Shown: piece by piece, positions 1 through 6,780 of the stretch
How the letters are laid out: each line of letters begins with the position of its first letter
Position numbering within the stretch: the stretch's first letter is position 1
DNA from: Leptospira barantonii
GTDB taxonomy: Bacteria; Spirochaetota; Leptospiria; Leptospirales; Leptospiraceae
Length of the DNA stretch: 64,000 bases
Direction: 5' to 3'
NCBI RefSeq assembly: GCF_002811925.1
Contig: NZ_NPDS01000005.1
Coordinates: forward strand, 277,415-341,414
Notes under the pieces: model-generated
Database searches by the model: none
The model's input: the letters and a program-made list of their open reading frames with translations, nothing else
What the model was told of the DNA's origin: nothing
Program-made: the position numbers and the translations under genes

Positions 1-368
1 GCGTTGGAAAGTATCTGTTCGACCGGAATCCCCGTTTCACCCGAAAGTTTAAACGCATTCTCTTTGATGGAAGCTACGTCTTGAACGCTTACTCCCAGTT
101 TTTTAAAACCGTTCTCCAATTTGGAACTTTCACTTCTTGCATCGTATAAATATTTTGCGATCTTTACGAACTGAGTCGCGAGTTTTAACATTCGATTTCC
201 GGAATCTATTTTTTCAACGGCCGCACCCAATTGAATCGCTCGATCTTTATTCTCGCCGATCAATGTTCGCATCGTGTCCCATTTCTTATTGATCTCGTCG
301 ATTTTACTGGAGGCGAGATCCGCTATCGTAAAAACAATTTTCATTTCGTTCGTGTTCGTATCAGCCAT
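1..368 (-). CDS. Phage tail tape measure protein, N-terminal part (leaves window)
   Basis: The ATG at 368 follows an AGAGGCGGG ribosome site and opens a frame of 122 codons that runs off the left edge. The protein begins MADTNTNEMKIVF and is charged and helix-rich, with a predicted amphipathic/coiled character, as at the start of tape measure proteins. No catalytic motif is visible. The main reason for the call is position: it starts 20 bases after the end of the frameshifted tail assembly chaperone, and the chaperone-then-tape-measure order is nearly universal in tailed phages. Tape measure proteins set tail length and occupy the tail tube lumen. The C-terminal part, where a transglycosylase or membrane segment might lie, is not in this window. 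Confidence 0.75.
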   Translation of the reverse strand, partial: MADTNTNEMKIVFTIADLASSKIDEINKKWDTMRTLIGENKDRAIQLGAAVEKIDSGNRMLKLATQFVKIAKYLYDARSESSKLENGFKKLGVSVQDVASIKENAFKLSGETGIPVEQILSN

Positions 369-387
369 ATCCCGCCTCTGGTAACAT

Positions 388-603
388 CTAATCTCCGTTA
401 AACGCTTTTACGATCGCTCGAGTCAGAGTGTTAATCTCAATCAACCGCACGAATTCCAATTCGGCGGCCAATTGAGTTTCATAACTTTCGCGTTCGTCTC
501 CGTCCAACGGATATTCCATCTTTCTTCCCGGGAAATAGTACATCAGAAGAACTTCCAATGCACCATTCCCGGCTTTAAGAAGCTGAAGCTTCTCCCCTAT
601 AGC
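388..603 (-). CDS. Minus-one frame extension of the tail assembly chaperone (GT-like)
   Basis: This is an open frame of 71 codons in the -1 frame relative to the chaperone, re-reading base 603 after a slip on A AAA AAG and ending at the TAG 390-388. It encodes AIGEKLQLLKAGN, then a stretch with LMYYFPGRKMEY, and ends FNGD. The joined product would have 206 residues (135 plus 71). It has no ribosome site of its own near its start, which favours expression by frameshifting. It ends 20 bases before the tape measure ATG. In lambda and many siphoviruses and myoviruses the equivalent T part binds the tube protein. This part is too short and too dependent on slippage to be found by ordinary gene calling. 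Confidence 0.7.
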   Translation of the reverse strand, partial: AIGEKLQLLKAGNGALEVLLMYYFPGRKMEYPLDGDERESYETQLAAELEFVRLIEINTLTRAIVKAFNGD

Positions 604-609
604 TTTTTT
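577..609 (-). promoter_or_regulatory. Programmed -1 ribosomal frameshift site (slippery heptamer plus stem-loop)
   Basis: On the minus strand the heptamer A AAA AAG lies at 609-603 in the X XXY YYZ phase of the chaperone frame. After an 8-base spacer (CTATAGGG) comes the stem-loop AGAAGC-TTCA-GCTTCT at 593-578, a 6-bp perfect stem extendable by a G.U pair. The zero-frame stop TAG (599-597) lies in the spacer. Heptamer, spacing and stimulatory stem all match the known architecture of bacterial and phage -1 sites. Confidence 0.75.
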
Positions 610-1007
610 GCAGTCACCTCTTGGGTCGTCGCAGTAAGCTCGATCAGTTTATTGCTGATCGGAATAAAAATTCCGGGAGAATCTTGAGCCCAACCGTTCA
701 CCACGTCGAAACTCGGATACAAACAACACTGACCCGTGAGACGTTGTGCGACATCGGTTTGTTTTTCCTTTCTCGCCTTTTCAAGGGTATCGTCCACCTG
801 AGTCTTGTTAGGTACTCTGCAGATAATCTTTCTTCCTTCGCCCGCATCCAAAACGTGAACTCCTCCCTTATCCGCAAAATGTGATTTGATCGAATCGATC
901 GCGTCCTTATTGCGTGTGATAAAGTCGTCGTCTATGTTCTGATAAGGCTGAGGAAGTTTTTCAAACGCTTCCTTTAAAGCCGGAATTGAACTGATTAATG
1001 GATTCAT
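597..1007 (-). CDS. Phage tail assembly chaperone, short (G-like) product
   Basis: This is a 136-residue protein starting MNPLISSIP, with AAGGAAAC upstream as ribosome site. It lies between the tube gene and the tape measure gene, the position of the tail assembly chaperone (lambda gpG, or the P2 E gene). The sequence is soluble and mixed alpha/beta, with no recognised motif. It ends in GCA AAA AAG CTA TAG, so the last codons contain the slippery heptamer A AAA AAG in the correct phase. Most ribosomes should stop at 597. A minority slipping back one base would continue to 388. In known phages the chaperone coats the tape measure during tail assembly and is absent from the finished particle. 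The assignment rests on synteny plus the frameshift signal, not on recognised homology. Confidence 0.75.
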   Translation of the reverse strand: MNPLISSIPALKEAFEKLPQPYQNIDDDFITRNKDAIDSIKSHFADKGGVHVLDAGEGRKIICRVPNKTQVDDTLEKARKEKQTDVAQRLTGQCCLYPSFDVVNGWAQDSPGIFIPISNKLIELTATTQEVTAKKL

Positions 1008-1046
1008 CTTGTTTCCTTTTTCCTTTTACGAAAATTCTCAACGATC

Positions 1047-1481
1047 TTACGCGAACGTAATGACCGGAATCGACAACAGCGCGATTTCCAACGGAACCGC
1101 AATCGCTCCCGAGTTTCCGCTTTTGATATCCGCGTTGTATTTCGTGATCTTAACCGCAGGTGCGATGTATTTAAAGTCCGGTCTTCCTTCCGCTTTTAAA
1201 ATCGCGGTTAACGGTGCCGGAGGAAGCTTTTCGATCAAACCGCCGTAAGGCGCCGCAAGAAGAATCAAACGATCCAGCTCTTCGAAATAAATTTCAGCGC
1301 TGATGCTTCGTTTGTAATTCTTTGTCGTGTACCCTACGATCTCACCCGCCTTTCCGTATGTGAGTTCGATCTCTACCGCATGATCGAACGTGAAAGAGGA
1401 AAAGTTCACCATATCGTAGCCGAAAAGTTTCAACTCGAGATTGGTAAAGCTATAGTTTTCTTTTACTACTTCTAATGCCAT
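1047..1481 (-). CDS. Phage tail tube protein
   Basis: This 144-residue protein starts MALEVVKENY and has an AGGAG ribosome site. It is beta-rich, with no transmembrane segment or catalytic motif. It sits between the sheath gene and the assembly chaperone, where the major tail tube protein of contractile-tailed phages is encoded. The tube is the rigid inner channel that the sheath drives through the target envelope. Its length is in the usual range for tube proteins (about 110-200 residues). The call is by gene order and general character. A spike or baseplate protein is less likely because those usually follow the tape measure. Confidence 0.65.
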   Translation of the reverse strand: MALEVVKENYSFTNLELKLFGYDMVNFSSFTFDHAVEIELTYGKAGEIVGYTTKNYKRSISAEIYFEELDRLILLAAPYGGLIEKLPPAPLTAILKAEGRPDFKYIAPAVKITKYNADIKSGNSGAIAVPLEIALLSIPVITFA

Positions 1482-1490
1482 TGGTTGCTC

Positions 1491-2978
1491 CTATTTAGGT
1501 GTGGCGAAAGAGGTTTCCCACTCGATCGCTTTAGTTCTATTGCTGACGTACATCTTGCACTTCGCTTTGAGAATACGATCGGTGTTGAAGGTTTTATTCG
1601 GATCGAGAATGATCTCGTGTCCCGAAATTTCCTTTCTACCCGGAGCTTCCATCTCGGCGGAGATTTTAGAATCGATGTATGTTTTCAGATAATCAAGACC
1701 GCCCGAGCCTGAATCGACTTCCGTATCCATATTCAAAAACTGAAGCGATTCGCGATAAAGAATGCGGTGCATTTTATCGGCGCGTCTACGTTCCGGAAGT
1801 TCCTTAAAGTCGGAATCGCTCGAAGCCTTGATCTTATCTCTTGCGATGAAGATTCCGTCGTAGTCGTCGTATTGTTTGAGAACCATCAAACCCATATCAT
1901 GAAGCAGATCCATGTAGTTCCGATATCCGTTATCCCAGTAACGAATTTCGGAGAACGTCAACGAACGCATATCCTTCACATATCCGATCGAAACGTTTAC
2001 CGGCGCGGCGGCGATCTTAGCGGTCGCCATAGTCGCGAAGTTTCTCCAAACTCCGATGGAATCTCCGGCGGACTTAACAGCGGAATAACCGCCGGATGCG
2101 TTGACTCCGCCTTTGATATAACGGGCCTCGCCGACTGCGATCATCACTCTTCCCTTAGGAGAAGCGAAAGGTTCGAACTCGTCCTGAACGTATTGAAAAT
2201 ATTCCGGAAGAGTTTCCGATTGATTCTTACCTCTCGCCTCCAAAATGATAAACGAAGGAAGATGATGTTCGGTTTCCATCTCCTCCAAAATAACGTTGCA
2301 CGACATCGCGAACGCTCTGGATGCGGGACCCAAAACGTGGATCCAATACGCGCCGTATTCCCTTTTTAAAGCCTCGATCGCAGTCAACTTGGACGCGTTA
2401 GACGCGCTCGGTCCGTTGATCGTAAAGGTGTAAGTATCACCAACTTTAAAAGTGTTTGCTGGAGTGGACGCGGCCGTAAAGGTCGAGCTCACACCGGCAT
2501 CCAAAGAAATCGGAGAACCGCTCGCGGGAGTGATCAACGGAGTGGAAAAGTTCGCACCTCCGTCCACGGATTTGCGATATTCCGCAACGCCGGGCGCACC
2601 TGCTTTTGTAATCTTAAGAATCACAATTCTGGTTCCTGTCGGAGTTCCTGAGGTTGTAGGCAGAGCCGCTTCTCCGTCTCCGGTTTTCGTCGGAGTTCCG
2701 ACAGTTCCCGCGACGTCGTTTTGAGGACGTACACAAAGAACCGGAACCGGTTTTTGTCCTTTTGATTCGTCGAACTCTTCGAAGAATTGTTCCAAAGAAT
2801 CCACGAGTTCTCCCCTTCCAAAAACGTCCTTTGCTTGAGGGGTGTTATTGATGACATAGACTCTGTTTACGTCGCCGGTTTCCGCGGTTCCGACTTTGGA
2901 ACCGACGCGATCCGGTTTAACGTCGTTGAAGTTGATCCCACCGTCTTGATGGTAGGTAGTCACGTCGCCTGTTGACAT
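1491..2978 (-). CDS. Contractile tail sheath protein, DUF2586 family
   Basis: This 495-residue protein has AGGAG upstream of ATG 2978. The N-terminus (MSTGDVTTYHQDGG, then VYVINNTPQAKD) and the C-terminal stretch with a conserved tryptophan (IEWETSFATPK) resemble DUF2586 sheath-like proteins. Residues of roughly 88-190 form a Gly/Thr/Ser-rich beta insertion containing EYRKSVDGGANFS and FKVGDTYTFTINGPS. Similar inserts occur in sheath proteins of several proteobacterial phages and project from the sheath surface. A sheath implies a contractile (myovirus- or R-tailocin-like) tail, which fits the tube gene directly downstream. The rest of the protein is mixed alpha/beta with no enzymatic motif. 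Confidence 0.75.
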   Translation of the reverse strand: MSTGDVTTYHQDGGINFNDVKPDRVGSKVGTAETGDVNRVYVINNTPQAKDVFGRGELVDSLEQFFEEFDESKGQKPVPVLCVRPQNDVAGTVGTPTKTGDGEAALPTTSGTPTGTRIVILKITKAGAPGVAEYRKSVDGGANFSTPLITPASGSPISLDAGVSSTFTAASTPANTFKVGDTYTFTINGPSASNASKLTAIEALKREYGAYWIHVLGPASRAFAMSCNVILEEMETEHHLPSFIILEARGKNQSETLPEYFQYVQDEFEPFASPKGRVMIAVGEARYIKGGVNASGGYSAVKSAGDSIGVWRNFATMATAKIAAAPVNVSIGYVKDMRSLTFSEIRYWDNGYRNYMDLLHDMGLMVLKQYDDYDGIFIARDKIKASSDSDFKELPERRRADKMHRILYRESLQFLNMDTEVDSGSGGLDYLKTYIDSKISAEMEAPGRKEISGHEIILDPNKTFNTDRILKAKCKMYVSNRTKAIEWETSFATPK

Positions 2979-3040
2979 TGATACGCTCCTAATATTAAGA
3001 GCAACTGAGTAGAATGGCGGACGAGCCGCTCTGTATATTA

Positions 3041-3298
3041 TTATTTCTGAATATCAGATTTTTGATTCGGCTCGTTCGTTTTTACTTTAATTGAATTTTT
3101 TTCCTCTGCGTGTTCCGATTGATTTTCCTGTGCAACACTTTTGTTTTTGTCGATGTCTCTTCCCGAAAATTCGCGATAAGCGATCTTAAGAATCTCTTCT
3201 TTTACTTCTTCTTCGGGATCTCTTCGTAGATGATCTAAAAATCCCGCGGCCAGCGCCGGGGTAATTTCGTTCTTTTTAATAAACTCGACTGCTTTCAT
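3041..3298 (-). CDS. Small phage protein of unknown function
   Basis: This is an 85-residue acidic and lysine-rich protein, MKAVEFIKKNEITPA. Its ATG overlaps the stop of the preceding gene by four bases (ATGA at 3298-3295), and GGAGG lies upstream, so it is translationally coupled to the tail terminator-like gene. The first 45 residues look helical. The second half is hydrophilic and probably disordered (SVAQENQSEHAEEK). No family is recognised. Its position between the terminator-like gene and the sheath suggests a small tail accessory protein, but nothing in the sequence proves this. Confidence 0.6.
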   Translation of the reverse strand: MKAVEFIKKNEITPALAAGFLDHLRRDPEEEVKEEILKIAYREFSGRDIDKNKSVAQENQSEHAEEKNSIKVKTNEPNQKSDIQK

Positions 3299-3915
3299 TG
3301 TTCCTCCGATGTTCCTATTTCAGTTGGCTCTTCGATCTGAAAGGTTCCCTGAGCCAAAGTGGGAACCGATTCCGTTTCAAAAAGTCCGTCGCTGAAAACG
3401 ATCTCCATCATCAATTTGTAATATCCTAGATTTTCGGAAGGATCCGAGACGACGAAAGATTCGCCTGGTTTCACCGCTACGGTAGCTCCTTGCGCCGTCG
3501 CAAATTTCTGATGATTGGAAAGATAGATGAGAATTTGATCGACTATTCCGAGCGCTCCCGCTCCCGACCCCAAATGTCCCGTGGACGGAACGTCCTTCGA
3601 GGAATTCTGCATCCAAAAATGGATTGTATATGTAAATTCTTGAATATAATGTCTTTTTAAAAAACGAATATTTTTGACTCCGCTAACTACTGCGGGTTCC
3701 AGTTTTTGAAATCTTTTTCCGTCCGCGATCGAAACGAGTGGAGATTGAAAAATCACACAAAACGGAAACAAACTCGGATAATCGCTTACGTTTGGGCCCA
3801 CTTGATAAATTCCGCTTTCCGAAAATAAGGAAACCGGCTCGGTCTCCGGAAGATCGGGGAGAACTTTGACCGAAAGGACCAAGGATTTTAAATATTCGAT
3901 ATGACTGATTCTCAT
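3295..3915 (-). CDS. Probable phage tail terminator or neck-type protein
   Basis: This 206-residue protein begins MRISHIEYLKSLVL. The body is mixed alpha/beta, with a segment YIQEFTYTIHFWMQ followed by a helix around VDQILIYLSNHQKF and a strand-rich C-terminal half. This is the general pattern of tail terminator/completion proteins, which cap the tail before joining. It lies upstream of the sheath gene and downstream of the lysis genes. No signature motif is recognised, so the function is inferred from gene order and fold pattern. Its stop overlaps the start of the next gene (ATGA). Confidence 0.5.
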   Translation of the reverse strand: MRISHIEYLKSLVLSVKVLPDLPETEPVSLFSESGIYQVGPNVSDYPSLFPFCVIFQSPLVSIADGKRFQKLEPAVVSGVKNIRFLKRHYIQEFTYTIHFWMQNSSKDVPSTGHLGSGAGALGIVDQILIYLSNHQKFATAQGATVAVKPGESFVVSDPSENLGYYKLMMEIVFSDGLFETESVPTLAQGTFQIEEPTEIGTSEEQ

Positions 3916-3983
3916 GATGCAATTGTTTCCGTAATGATCGATAGTTTAACGCGTTTGCGTTTTCAAACAAGGAGCGAAACGTA

Positions 3984-4562
3984 TCAAACCGCTCCTAATT
4001 TTTCCAGGTAGAAAATGCTTGGAACCCCAAGGTCGAAAAGAACATCCAGTTCATACTGAATCATATGTCCGTAAGGATCAATGTAACGAGGTCCTACTCC
4101 GTAAGGATCGGAAGCTTTTAAGAATTTTCGACCGTCCTCGGTGATTACAATTCCGATCCCGCGAATGATATGTCCTTTCTGAGTAAGATACGTCCCCAAA
4201 CCGCAGGGAAATTTCCATTTCTCGAAATACTCGCACAGCTCTTCCTTGTTTCCTTTTTTCTTTACGACCCTAAAAGGAATCTCGTTGTCTTTCATTAGAA
4301 TATTAAAATGTTCCGCGTGATCGAACGAATCATAAACGTTCTTTCCGTTTTTAATCACCCAATCCTCGAAGAGGGCATAATAGTTGTATGTGGTCAGTTG
4401 GATAAAATCGGAAATTCTATAAATCAATCCTATATAAACGATCAAATCCTGAAACACGTTGCCCATACACTGCTGATAATCTTTTAAAAAAAGACGAGGC
4501 GTAACCTGATCCTTTCTTTGCGGATTCCAAGGCGAAATAGGATGAGAAATGTATGATATCAT
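3984..4562 (-). CDS. Papain-like (C39-type) cysteine peptidase/amidase, probable endolysin
   Basis: This 192-residue protein has GAAGGAAG upstream of ATG 4562. Three short segments match the papain-like C39 layout: a Gln-Cys pair near residue 32 ([10 protein letters not shown]) for oxyanion hole and nucleophile, a histidine near residue 130 ([13 protein letters not shown]), and an Asp about 20 residues further (ASDPYG). There is no signal peptide or membrane segment. The neighbours are holin-like and spanin-like genes, so the likely job is cleavage of peptide bonds in peptidoglycan during lysis. A tail-associated peptidase is the alternative. Catalytic residues are assigned by pattern only. 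Confidence 0.6.
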   Translation of the reverse strand: MISYISHPISPWNPQRKDQVTPRLFLKDYQQCMGNVFQDLIVYIGLIYRISDFIQLTTYNYYALFEDWVIKNGKNVYDSFDHAEHFNILMKDNEIPFRVVKKKGNKEELCEYFEKWKFPCGLGTYLTQKGHIIRGIGIVITEDGRKFLKASDPYGVGPRYIDPYGHMIQYELDVLFDLGVPSIFYLEKLGAV

Positions 4563-4578
4563 AATATACTTCCTTCGT

Positions 4579-4971
4579 TTAACAAACGGGTTGATTGAGT
4601 TCGCAGGATCTTCGTATGGAGAATATACCCGGAATCAAACTGGATTCGAGAATACGAACCCTTAGTTCCGAACAATCCCTTTCCCACTCCGTCCATTTGC
4701 GAACGCATTCTTCCTTAAACAAACAACGGGAAAGATCCTTTGCGTGAATTCGATATGCGTTGTATCTTCCGGAAGTCACATACCATTCTCCGGCAATTCG
4801 AATCGACGGAGGAGAGCTCGCTTCCGTAGGAATCGTCAAAGCGTAATTTACGGATGAAAAACTTCCTTTACACTGCTCGTTGCGTTGATCACGGACACGA
4901 TCTGCCGGATTCCGGCACGCAGTCAGAATCATAAGCAGAACCGGGAGAAAGATCGATTTCTTTGATTTCAT
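4579..4971 (-). CDS. Outer-membrane spanin-like lipoprotein (Rz1-like)
   Basis: This 130-residue lipoprotein has a lysine-rich start, a hydrophobic core and a lipobox LTAC with the lipidated Cys at residue 19. A strong GGAGG site lies 5 bases before ATG 4971, inside the 3' end of the upstream membrane-protein gene but in a different reading frame (83 bases shared). A membrane protein followed by a partly nested lipoprotein is the classical Rz/Rz1 arrangement. The mature part has several cysteines (about six), unlike the proline-rich short Rz1 of lambda, so the o-spanin role is an inference from architecture and the lysis neighbourhood. Confidence 0.5.
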   Translation of the reverse strand: MKSKKSIFLPVLLMILTACRNPADRVRDQRNEQCKGSFSSVNYALTIPTEASSPPSIRIAGEWYVTSGRYNAYRIHAKDLSRCLFKEECVRKWTEWERDCSELRVRILESSLIPGIFSIRRSCELNQPVC

Positions 4972-5113
4972 GCGAACCTCCGCTGTGAATAATTTTTGAA
5001 AAAACAGAAACGCCCCTCGCTCCGATCAGAAAAACAAGAATTCCGAATATTAGAATCGCATAAAATTTCGTTTTCAGATCGAGAAGGTTCCACCAAAGCA
5101 GAAAGGAATTCAT
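4889..5113 (-). CDS. Small single-pass membrane protein, inner-membrane spanin-like
   Basis: This 74-residue protein has one transmembrane helix at about residues 17-33 (FYAILIFGILVFLIGA) and a hydrophilic tail. Its ATG overlaps the stop of the preceding gene by four bases (5113-5110), showing coupling, and its 3' end overlaps the lipoprotein gene in another frame. Canonical i-spanins have a longer coiled-coil periplasmic domain, so this could instead be an extra holin or antiholin. Coupling and frame overlap argue that it is a real gene and not a shadow. Confidence 0.5.
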   Translation of the reverse strand: MNSFLLWWNLLDLKTKFYAILIFGILVFLIGARGVSVFSKIIHSGGSHEIKEIDLSPGSAYDSDCVPESGRSCP

Positions 5114-5439
5114 AACTGTCTGCTCCCTACTTCCGATTGAGAGCTTCTATCGGATTCTCCGCCTTGTTGAAAACGGTCTAAAATATCTCCAAAAACTTTT
5201 CGTTTCGTATTCAAGTCCTCGTTGATTCGTTTTCCTAGATACAAACTTCCAACCGTTCCGTAGAATACGATCAACCACTGGATCAAATCCATGTGCAACG
5301 GTCTTAAAGAATCTGGTGAAAGAATCGACAATACAGACAACGCAATCAGATAAGAAATTACTAATATAAATACAATCCAGGTTCTGAGAGTTGTATCCGA
5401 AGGTTTACCGGTTCTATCGTCTTTGAATAAGAATCTCAT
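5110..5439 (-). CDS. Two-pass membrane protein, holin-like
   Basis: This 109-residue protein has two hydrophobic helices, about residues 24-43 (IVFILVISYLIALSVL) and 55-71 (IQWLIVFYGTVGSLYLG), and charged ends. The start overlaps the stop of the upstream gene by four bases (ATGA, 5439-5436) and its stop overlaps the next start. Size, two membrane segments and the position immediately before spanin-like and lysin genes fit a class II-type holin, which permeabilises the inner membrane at the end of the lytic programme. No specific holin family is recognised. Confidence 0.5.
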   Translation of the reverse strand: MRFLFKDDRTGKPSDTTLRTWIVFILVISYLIALSVLSILSPDSLRPLHMDLIQWLIVFYGTVGSLYLGKRINEDLNTKRKVFGDILDRFQQGGESDRSSQSEVGSRQL

Positions 5440-5669
5440 TCCGATCTTCTCCCTTTTGAAGAGGTGAGTTTGATCAAATCCTTGACATCGGCTTTGATTT
5501 CCGAAAGATCCTTCGATATGGATTCCATCTCAGTTTCTATCTTTACGATGCGAATTTCGTGGTCCTTATACATCGTGCTGTATTGAATCGCGGCTGAGAC
5601 AACAAAACCTAAAACGACAAGAAACTCTTTGATTCCGAGTTTAATCTGACTTATTTTTGAACTCTCCAT
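5436..5669 (-). CDS. One-pass membrane protein with coiled coil (holin/XhlA-like)
   Basis: This 77-residue protein is the first gene of the leftward lysis/tail operon. GTGAGGAAG lies just before ATG 5669. A membrane helix at residues 15-31 (FLVVLGFVVSAAIQY) is followed by a heptad-like helix (IVKIETEMESISKDLSEIK), the layout of small XhlA/haemolysin-type lysis proteins. The ribosome site directly follows the T-run of a terminator hairpin, so the transcript must pass through that hairpin. The lysis function is inferred from the neighbours. Confidence 0.5.
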   Translation of the reverse strand: MESSKISQIKLGIKEFLVVLGFVVSAAIQYSTMYKDHEIRIVKIETEMESISKDLSEIKADVKDLIKLTSSKGRRSE

Positions 5670-5679
5670 TCTTCCTCAC

Positions 5680-5704
5680 AAAAAAAATCCCGCACTGTGG
5701 CGGG
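5680..5704 (-). terminator. Rho-independent terminator/attenuator in the leader of the lysis-tail operon
   Basis: On the minus strand the stem CCCGC-CACAGT-GCGGG (5704-5689) is followed by A and eight T (5687-5680). The T-run abuts the GTGAGGAAG ribosome site of the first lysis gene. It can terminate the upstream excisionase-like transcript and would also attenuate lysis/tail transcription unless there is antitermination. Confidence 0.7.
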
Positions 5705-5864
5705 CTTCAATGACTACTCAATCGCTTCCGATTGTGAGGTAAGAATAACACGTCTTCCGATCGAATCCAAGGGTCGAATCGAATCGTATCTGCTTGTTCC
5801 GCTCTTAATACTTCGTACGTTTGGGAGCGAATGCGTTATTCGTCCTTGAAAGGAAGAATGGAAA

Positions 5865-6167
5865 TCAATAGATTTGTTTTTTGGTTCTGCGAGAAAGCGC
5901 CACCTTTTCCAAATCTCCCACGAAAAATCTACGAACGCGCGGACTCCATTCTATAAAAGGAATCTCGTGATCGATCACGTATTGATTGAACGTTCTTACG
6001 GATAGATTCAAATATTGAGCGGCTTCTTTTGTTTTTAGAGATTTCGCATTTTCCTGAAACGTCGGAATTTCCGATTTTTTCGGGACCGAATTTTTTTGTT
6101 CGGATCGAGGCAAAGAATCGTTTTTTAATAAAGAACCATTTCTTGTGTTACCGTTGATTACTGACAT
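5865..6167 (-). CDS. Excisionase-like helix-turn-helix DNA-binding protein
   Basis: This 100-residue protein has a polar, probably disordered first 40 residues and then a winged-helix/MerR-type HTH of the excisionase (HTH_17) kind: SLKTKEAAQYLNLSVRTFNQ, then IPFIEWSPRVRRFFVGDLE. In this family the recognition helix follows the AAxYLxxS pattern and the R-R-F strand forms the wing. It is encoded upstream of the lysis operon on the same strand, separated by about 195 bases containing the terminator. It could be a recombination directionality factor or an activator of late genes. No integrase is visible in the window, so the excision role is not established. Confidence 0.65.
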   Translation of the reverse strand: MSVINGNTRNGSLLKNDSLPRSEQKNSVPKKSEIPTFQENAKSLKTKEAAQYLNLSVRTFNQYVIDHEIPFIEWSPRVRRFFVGDLEKVALSRRTKKQIY

Positions 6168-6591
6168 AGCGTAAGTTTTGAACCTTGCACAAGTCGCTTG
6201 TCAAGTTGTTTGTAAAACTTTTTCTTTTGATAAAAATTTATCGATGCGATGGTCCTAAAAATGAATTTTATAAATTTAGAATATTCTATATTTATAATTT
6301 TTGGTCCGTAATCGGTTTCGACACAAAAATCAAAGAAAAAATTTGGACCGAGCAGGCGCACAGCGATTCAAAACGAAACAAACTCGAAAAAAAATTCGAT
6401 TTTCAGGTTCCATTCTCCCTTGCAGAGAATCCGTAAATTAGCACTCATGTGACATATGGAAATTATTGTCATTTGCGTTTGATTTCGAAATGAATTTCAA
6501 AATGAAAACAAATGAAGACAAAAAAGAGTCACAGTTTCGGATTTAAGATGGATTTTGTCGGGGGTCATAAATATACTAAACATATATATAG
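6168..6591. other. AT-rich intergenic regulatory region of the prophage
   Basis: This is 424 bases with no convincing gene between the excisionase-like gene and a small rightward gene. It is conspicuously AT-rich against its neighbours and contains the long palindrome at 6268-6297. Short open frames on both strands here lack ribosome sites and have biased low-complexity composition. Plausible roles are regulatory operators or a replication/attachment region. None can be proven from the sequence. Confidence 0.5.
6268..6297. repeat. 30-bp near-perfect palindrome
   Basis: The centre TAGAATATTCTA is a perfect 12-bp palindrome. The flanking arms TTATAAAT and ATTTATAA are also complementary, giving 14 of 15 paired positions with one mismatched pair (6276/6289). 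The symmetry suggests a dimeric regulator site or a cruciform-forming element upstream of the excisionase-like gene. Confidence 0.6.
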
Positions 6592-6780
6592 ATGATTCGT
6601 TGGAGCAAGAATTTGGAAACCAAGGAAGATTTACGCGAGTTGATTTATTGGAAAGTGGAAAGCGCTTTGAAAAAGTTCGAATACGATTTTCAGTTTTCAA
6701 GCGAACCGATTCAAGTTCTTCGGCATACATACGCGCAGGAAATCGTAAATCTTATGTTTGATTCTGCGGAAAATAAATGA
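6592..6780 (+). CDS. Small prophage protein of unknown function
   Basis: This 62-residue protein starts MIRWSKNLETKEDL, is helical with balanced charge, and ends one base before the repressor gene's stop on the opposite strand (convergent). No ribosome site is clear, although the upstream sequence is very AT-rich. Composition is protein-like (LRELIYWKVESALKKF), and the frame is packed tightly against its neighbour, which favours a real gene. No family is recognised. Confidence 0.4.
   Translation: MIRWSKNLETKEDLRELIYWKVESALKKFEYDFQFSSEPIQVLRHTYAQEIVNLMFDSAENK

Noticed and set aside
1767..2369. Long plus-strand frame across the sheath gene
   Set aside because: It is antisense to a well-supported sheath gene with DUF2586 features, and its codon content is that of the reverse complement.
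6185..6436. Open frame on the plus strand in the AT-rich prophage region
   Set aside because: No ribosome site, composition biased by AT-rich DNA (many Lys, Ile, Phe, Tyr), and it spans the palindrome.
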